DNA of 9,459 bases, taken from the NCBI GenBank assembly GCA_025363495.1, contig JANYDR010000517.1, forward strand, positions 1-9,459. The letters run 5' to 3'. Positions 6,756 through 9,459 of this stretch are shown here, in pieces. The notes under the pieces are model-generated. The model had not been told where the DNA came from, did no database searches, and worked only from the letters and a program-made list of their open reading frames with translations. The translations under genes were made by a program, and so were the position numbers. The stretch is from Cyclobacteriaceae bacterium. Lineage in GTDB: Bacteria; Bacteroidota; Bacteroidia; Cytophagales; Cyclobacteriaceae. Position 1 is the first letter of the stretch. Each line of letters starts with the position of its first letter.

Positions 6756-6792
6756 TGCCACACCTAGATGGTAAGAGTCATGGTTTGTGGCA
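6756..6792. promoter_or_regulatory. 7-bp inverted repeat spanning the likely promoter of the 6826 operon
   Basis: TGCCACA (6756-6762) is repeated inverted as TGTGGCA (6786-6792), 23 nt apart. The two half-sites flank the weak -33/-7-like pair described for this gap, so a bound regulator could cover the promoter. Arm length is short enough for chance, so confidence is low. Confidence 0.3.
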
Positions 6793-6825
6793 TAGAATTT
6801 TAAGGACTAAAGAAAATATCGATTT

Positions 6826-7215
6826 ATGAAAGTTCTAACCCTTTTCATGACCATGACTTTAGGTTCAGTTGGGTTGAGTTGTGCCCAGGAACTGAGGCTG
6901 GAAAGTGATTCCGTAGAAATAAATATTGAGAGGGCCGCTATTACCAAAGAGCTATCTCAATTGCGTGACTCCATTAAGCAAACAATAAAAATATTTGATT
7001 CGAAAATCCGAAAAGCATCAGCCAATAAGAAAGAGAAGCTGGAAAGTACCCAGAAAGACCTCATCGAATATATGAACCGGGTAAAGTCTGATCTTCAGGA
7101 AACTTCGCTTACCGCAAGGAACGCATGGACTGTAGACTCGGCCAGCAGGATAAAAGTCAGCACAAGCGCAACCCGTCGGGAATACTATCGCATAAGACGC
7201 AGTAGTTTCAAATAG
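6826..7215 (+). CDS. small secreted coiled-coil protein, function unknown
   Basis: A 129-residue protein with a signal peptide (about 1-20, ending GLSCAQ). The cysteine at 19 does not sit in a good lipobox (Gly at -3), so cleavage after the AQ-type site is more likely than lipidation. The mature part from about 34 to 95 is highly charged and helical, rich in Lys, Glu, Asp, Gln and Ser, with a likely coiled coil (ITKELSQLRDSIKQTIKIF and onward). The C-terminal 30 residues are basic, with RREYYRIRRSSFK at the end. I do not recognise a family. The next gene, a DUF4142 lipoprotein, starts 28 nt after the stop, so the two are probably co-transcribed, which hints at a periplasmic structural or stress role; this is inference from context. 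Confidence 0.8.
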   Translation: MKVLTLFMTMTLGSVGLSCAQELRLESDSVEINIERAAITKELSQLRDSIKQTIKIFDSKIRKASANKKEKLESTQKDLIEYMNRVKSDLQETSLTARNAWTVDSASRIKVSTSATRREYYRIRRSSFK

Positions 7216-7243
7216 CTGTTAATCATGCTTTGACCACCTCTAA

Positions 7244-7891
7244 ATGAAAGCCAAACTCCTCGCAATTTTTATTATTATATCACTGACCATTTTAACTTCC
7301 TGCGGCAATCGTTCCAAGAATGAAGTTAAGGATCATCCGATTTCAGAGAAGAAATCAATTAGTCCTGAGGCAAAAACCCCATTATCAGACTCAGCGTCAA
7401 CAACCAAAAACAAAAAGCTAATTCAAAAGGTAAGTCTCACAGAAAATGAATCAGATTTTTTAATAACTGCAGCCGAAGGAAGAATGATGGGAGCGCTGGA
7501 GGGAAAAGCAGCCATTAAAAAAGGTACAACCAGTGAGATCAAAAATTACGGTCAACTGATGATCAGGGATCAAAAGACTATGTTAGCCGACCTGAAAAAT
7601 TTAGCACGGACATTGTCGGCCGTGCTTCCAGATACGATTAGTTCGGAGAAACAAAATGGACTGAAAAATCTGCTTGAAAAAGAGTCTAAAAAATTTGACA
7701 GGAAATTTGTTAAGATGATGAAAATCGATCATCGAAGAGACATAAAGCTTTTTACCAAAGCAAAGAACTATGATAATGCTAAGATCAAGGCATTTGCTGC
7801 ACAATACCTGCCTCTTATTGAGTCCCACCTTGAGAAGGCCAAAGCCCTCAGGAAAAAGAAAGAAAATAAGTCAAAGCAATCAAAAAAATGA
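7244..7891 (+). CDS. DUF4142 family lipoprotein
   Basis: A 215-residue protein with a lipoprotein signal: the hydrophobic start ends in ILTSC, placing the lipid-modified cysteine at residue 20. A Ser/Lys-rich linker (21-65) leads to a DUF4142 helical bundle (about 66-200): LTENESDFLITAAEGRMMG (66-84), then KNYGQLMIRDQKTM and, near the end, KAFAAQYLPLIESHLEKAKAL. DUF4142 is a ferritin-like four-helix domain, common in Bacteroidota and Proteobacteria envelope proteins, often several per genome; its function is not settled. The usual pattern of an upper-case E/D-rich first helix and H in the last helix (H196) is present. The tail is very Lys-rich (KKKENKSKQSKK). It is the middle gene of a three-gene operon, 28 nt after the previous gene and 40 nt before the ArsC-like gene. 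Confidence 0.9.
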   Translation: MKAKLLAIFIIISLTILTSCGNRSKNEVKDHPISEKKSISPEAKTPLSDSASTTKNKKLIQKVSLTENESDFLITAAEGRMMGALEGKAAIKKGTTSEIKNYGQLMIRDQKTMLADLKNLARTLSAVLPDTISSEKQNGLKNLLEKESKKFDRKFVKMMKIDHRRDIKLFTKAKNYDNAKIKAFAAQYLPLIESHLEKAKALRKKKENKSKQSKK

Positions 7892-7912
7892 TGCAGAAAA
7901 AAATCTTGCCGG

Positions 7913-7928
7913 AACCATAAAACCATAA
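7913..7928 (+). repeat. tandem AACCATAA duplication before the ArsC-like start
   Basis: AACCATAA is present twice back to back (7913-7920 and 7921-7928), ending 3 nt before the ATG at 7932. It falls in the translation initiation region of the ArsC-like gene, so a change in copy number would alter spacing or mRNA structure there. There are only two copies, so it may just be slippage. Confidence 0.6.
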
Positions 7929-7931
7929 GTC

Positions 7932-8363
7932 ATGATAGAGAATGAACCGAATGAACTGACACTAATCTTTAATTCTGATAAATCAGAGGACAAGAAAGCC
8001 CGTGCCTTTGTAGAAACAATTACAGAGTATACGGTGAAGACACTCGACTTGAAAAAACAAGCCCTCACGGAGACACAACTCGCTGAAATAGCCAATAAGA
8101 TGGGTGTCAGAATCAAGGATTTGATTGACCCAACATACAAAGATCGGTTTGAATCAAAAGATGGTAATACTATTGATGAAGTCTATGACAACGACCTATT
8201 AACTATTCTGAAGCAGGAACCGATTTTACTTCACACTCCTATCGCTATCATAGGAAAACGTGCCTACAAGTATGATTCAGCTTACGACTTACTGAATAAG
8301 AATACGAGCACGGATGGTGTCTTATCAGCTATGGGTGGAAATAAAGAAGAGCAAAGAAGCTGA
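7932..8363 (+). CDS. ArsC/Spx-fold protein lacking catalytic cysteine
   Basis: A 143-residue protein with no signal peptide, hence cytoplasmic. Its layout follows arsenate-reductase (ArsC) family proteins: an opening strand and loop LTLIFNSDKSEDKKARAFVE (9-27), a helical insert with LTETQLAEIANKMG (45-58), IKDLIDP (61-67), and the late strand EPILLHTPIAIIGKRAYKYDS (96-116), where TPI (102-104) matches the usual RPI with its cis-proline. The normal CxxS/R redox loop would place Cys at residue 18; this protein has Ser there, and there is no Cys anywhere in its sequence. It therefore cannot work as a thiol arsenate reductase and may bind a partner, as Spx does. The C-terminal 20 residues are extra and polar. 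It is the last gene of the operon from 6826, and a terminator follows 39 nt after its stop. Confidence 0.82.
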   Translation: MIENEPNELTLIFNSDKSEDKKARAFVETITEYTVKTLDLKKQALTETQLAEIANKMGVRIKDLIDPTYKDRFESKDGNTIDEVYDNDLLTILKQEPILLHTPIAIIGKRAYKYDSAYDLLNKNTSTDGVLSAMGGNKEEQRS

Positions 8364-8402
8364 GAATCTGGGTGTTGAGACATGGAATGCCCAAAGCACA
8401 AA

Positions 8403-8435
8403 AAAGAGAGGCACTAATTAATAACGCCTCTCTTT
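8403..8435. terminator. bidirectional intrinsic terminator
   Basis: AAAGAGAGGC (8403-8412) and GCCTCTCTTT (8426-8435) form a perfect 10-bp stem with a 13-nt loop, followed by TTT on the plus strand and an A-run that reads as T on the minus strand. It sits in the 89-nt gap between the converging ArsC-like gene (stop at 8363) and beta-barrel gene (stop at 8453), and probably ends both transcripts. Confidence 0.88.
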
Positions 8436-8452
8436 CTATAAATGCTTATTAG

Positions 8453-8956
8453 CTATTTAAAGGTGTAACGGATGCCTAATCCGCCCCAGCTTCCGACAAA
8501 GCCCCGATGGTCCCCAAATTCAAATGATGGCTGCCAGTCAAGGGAAAGATTAATTGGAACGCCATCAAATTTATAATCCAATCCCAGCACTCCATCAATA
8601 CCCACAAACGAGCCGGAGCCGTCCCCATTATAATAATTATGATCATAATAGTTATTATTATAGAATCCAACGTGTGCTCCAGGGCCAACATACCATTTCA
8701 ATCCGGGTGCATCCGGAAAATCAAAATGGAATTCATAAAGACCGGTAATTCTGGCTCCGCGATTCCAAAAATATCCAATACCCTCAACAGCACGATTTTC
8801 CCTTACGAAATGTTTGATGCTTATGCCTCCCCCATCTCCCCAAACTTTTACACCCAGGGCGGTGGTATAATCTTGGTTCATTGCCTGAGCTTTTACCTGA
8901 AGCGTTGTAAACATCCCCGACACGCCAACCAAGAAAACAACTAATAATTTGTTCAT
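8453..8956 (-). CDS. outer-membrane beta-barrel-like protein
   Basis: A 167-residue protein with a signal peptide (about 1-24, ending VKAQ). The mature part is rich in Gly and aromatic residues with alternating strand patterns: GGGISIKHF (42-50), ITGLYEFHFDF (70-80), LKWYVGPGAHVGFY (86-99), GIDGVLGLDYKF (119-130), INLSLDWQPSFEF (135-147), and the final GGLGIRYTFK with a terminal aromatic typical of outer-membrane barrels. That gives about eight strands, the size of a small OmpA/OmpX/OmpW-like barrel. A hydrophilic loop at 99-110 is almost only Asn, Tyr, Asp and His. The function (channel, adhesin or structural) cannot be told. It follows the small membrane protein by 20 nt on the same strand, so the two form an operon ended by the terminator at 8403-8435. 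Confidence 0.85.
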   Translation of the reverse strand: MNKLLVVFLVGVSGMFTTLQVKAQAMNQDYTTALGVKVWGDGGGISIKHFVRENRAVEGIGYFWNRGARITGLYEFHFDFPDAPGLKWYVGPGAHVGFYNNNYYDHNYYNGDGSGSFVGIDGVLGLDYKFDGVPINLSLDWQPSFEFGDHRGFVGSWGGLGIRYTFK

Positions 8957-8976
8957 TTTTCTTATGTTTAATATTC

Positions 8977-9279
8977 TTATAAAAGAATAATCAGCAAAAT
9001 GATGATAAGAATGAGAGCGCCGACAGATATATAAACTCCGCCACCGTCCTGTGTTTTCTTAATTGCTTTTACTTCCTTTCTCAATTCTCTTTTCTCGGGC
9101 CTGGATAAATTACTTTTATCCATAGCTTTAATCTCTTCCAATCGGTTGGTTAACCTTTGAGATTCTGGAACGTCCATCGGTTTGGACGAGTTTGTTGAGA
9201 ATGGTTTAGTCATGGATTGCGATGGCAATGACACGGCAATTAACATAACAAGAAAAGTGGCTTTCAATAAATTTTTCAT
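8977..9279 (-). CDS. small secreted protein with C-terminal transmembrane helix
   Basis: A 100-residue protein with three parts: an N-terminal signal peptide (about 1-23), a polar helical middle with LTNRLEEIKAMDKSNLSRPEKRELRKEVKAIKK (43-75, landmark region, charged coiled-coil-like), and a C-terminal hydrophobic segment GVYISVGALILIIILLIILL (81-100) that runs to the last residue. The last part would anchor the protein in a membrane with almost nothing beyond it. I recall many similar small proteins of this design in Bacteroidota genomes, without a known function; some databases label them by stress or by chance similarity. It is the first gene of the two-gene operon with the beta-barrel protein, 20 nt apart. 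I found no convincing promoter motif in the 9280-9364 gap. Confidence 0.87.
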   Translation of the reverse strand: MKNLLKATFLVMLIAVSLPSQSMTKPFSTNSSKPMDVPESQRLTNRLEEIKAMDKSNLSRPEKRELRKEVKAIKKTQDGGGVYISVGALILIIILLIILL

Positions 9280-9364
9280 TTTACTTTTTTTAAAGGGTTA
9301 TACAAACAGTGATAAAATTTGTGTGCCAATGAATTAAGACATTGCAAAGGCTCAAAGACTGATC

Positions 9365-9457
9365 TTACCCCACTGGTTGTAGAATATTTTCCTCATTTTC
9401 CGATTCAAGCCACTTTGAACCGGACCAAAAGACAATTATATCCGTCTCAAATCTTCC
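9365..9457 (-). CDS. possible C-terminal end of an unseen upstream gene
   Basis: On the minus strand a frame is open from the right edge to a TAA at 9365-9367, giving about 30 codons: GRFETDIIVFWSGSKWLE, then SENEENILQPVG. The mix of hydrophobic strand and polar tail looks protein-like, but 30 open codons arise often by chance. If real, it ends 85 nt before the small secreted gene's start and the gene lies beyond the window. Confidence 0.28.
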   Translation of the reverse strand, partial: GRFETDIIVFWSGSKWLESENEENILQPVG

Positions 9458-9459
9458 AG

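Larger units (their letters stand above)
6421..6825. other. gene-poor divergent intergenic region
   Basis: This stretch of about 400 nt separates the minus-strand AsmA-like gene from the plus-strand operon at 6826. It contains a possible 41-codon minus-strand ORF (6473-6598), small hairpins at 6438-6454 (CTTGC/GCAAG with 7-nt loop) and 6488-6501 (AAACCC/GGGTTT), and two inverted repeats near the plus-strand gene (6711-6732 and 6756-6792). ATGGTTTG at 6780-6787 with TTTG at 6754-6757 weakly matches the Bacteroidota -7/-33 promoter pattern (TAnnTTTG and TTTG), though the spacing is 22 nt. Confidence 0.5.

Noticed and set aside
8639..8944. 101-residue plus-strand ORF opposite the beta-barrel gene
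   Set aside because: Isoleucine-rich start arises from the AT-rich repeat; the minus frame has a signal peptide and barrel pattern.
9302..9322. ACAAA/TTTGT inverted repeat upstream of the small secreted gene
   Set aside because: Only 5 bp in AT-rich DNA, so chance is likely.

Overview
The window looks like chromosomal DNA from a member of the Bacteroidota, probably the Cytophagales. This is judged from gene content and style: moderately AT-rich DNA, start codons without clear Shine-Dalgarno sites, many signal peptides ending in AQ, and families typical of that phylum (DUF4142 lipoproteins, secreted YHS proteins, a small secreted protein ending in a transmembrane helix). I see no transposase, integrase, phage gene, tRNA, rRNA or CRISPR array.

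Layout. (1) Positions 1-102, minus: the first 34 codons of a gene that runs off the left edge, possibly a HerA-like (DUF853) ATPase. (2) Positions 145-2567, plus: a tight three-gene run of exported proteins: a small helical secreted protein, a Dabb-domain protein and a metal-dependent amidohydrolase. It is followed by an intergenic hairpin built from three CATAG repeats per arm. (3) Positions 2785-3976, plus: a two-gene unit of a secreted YHS-domain protein and a DUF1223 thioredoxin-fold protein with a CSSC motif. (4) Positions 3984-6378, minus, convergent with unit 3: a large AsmA-like membrane-anchored protein, then a short-chain dehydrogenase resembling dihydropteridine reductase. Upstream of the AsmA-like gene lie a terminator-like hairpin and a possible 41-residue small membrane ORF. 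(5) Positions 6826-8363, plus: a secreted coiled-coil protein, a DUF4142 lipoprotein and an ArsC-fold protein with no cysteine. (6) A strong bidirectional terminator at 8403-8435. (7) Positions 8453-9279, minus: a small secreted protein with a C-terminal membrane helix, then an outer-membrane beta-barrel-like protein. The right edge may hold the tail of another minus-strand gene.

Taken together, most products act at or beyond the inner membrane. Units 5 and 7 look like envelope maintenance or stress genes, and unit 2 like an exported hydrolytic pathway of unknown substrate. No obvious defence or mobile system is present. The most unusual points are the terminator just upstream of the AsmA-like gene with its small ORF, the cysteine-free ArsC-fold protein, the dihydropteridine-reductase-like SDR without the usual catalytic serine, and the CATAG hairpin.
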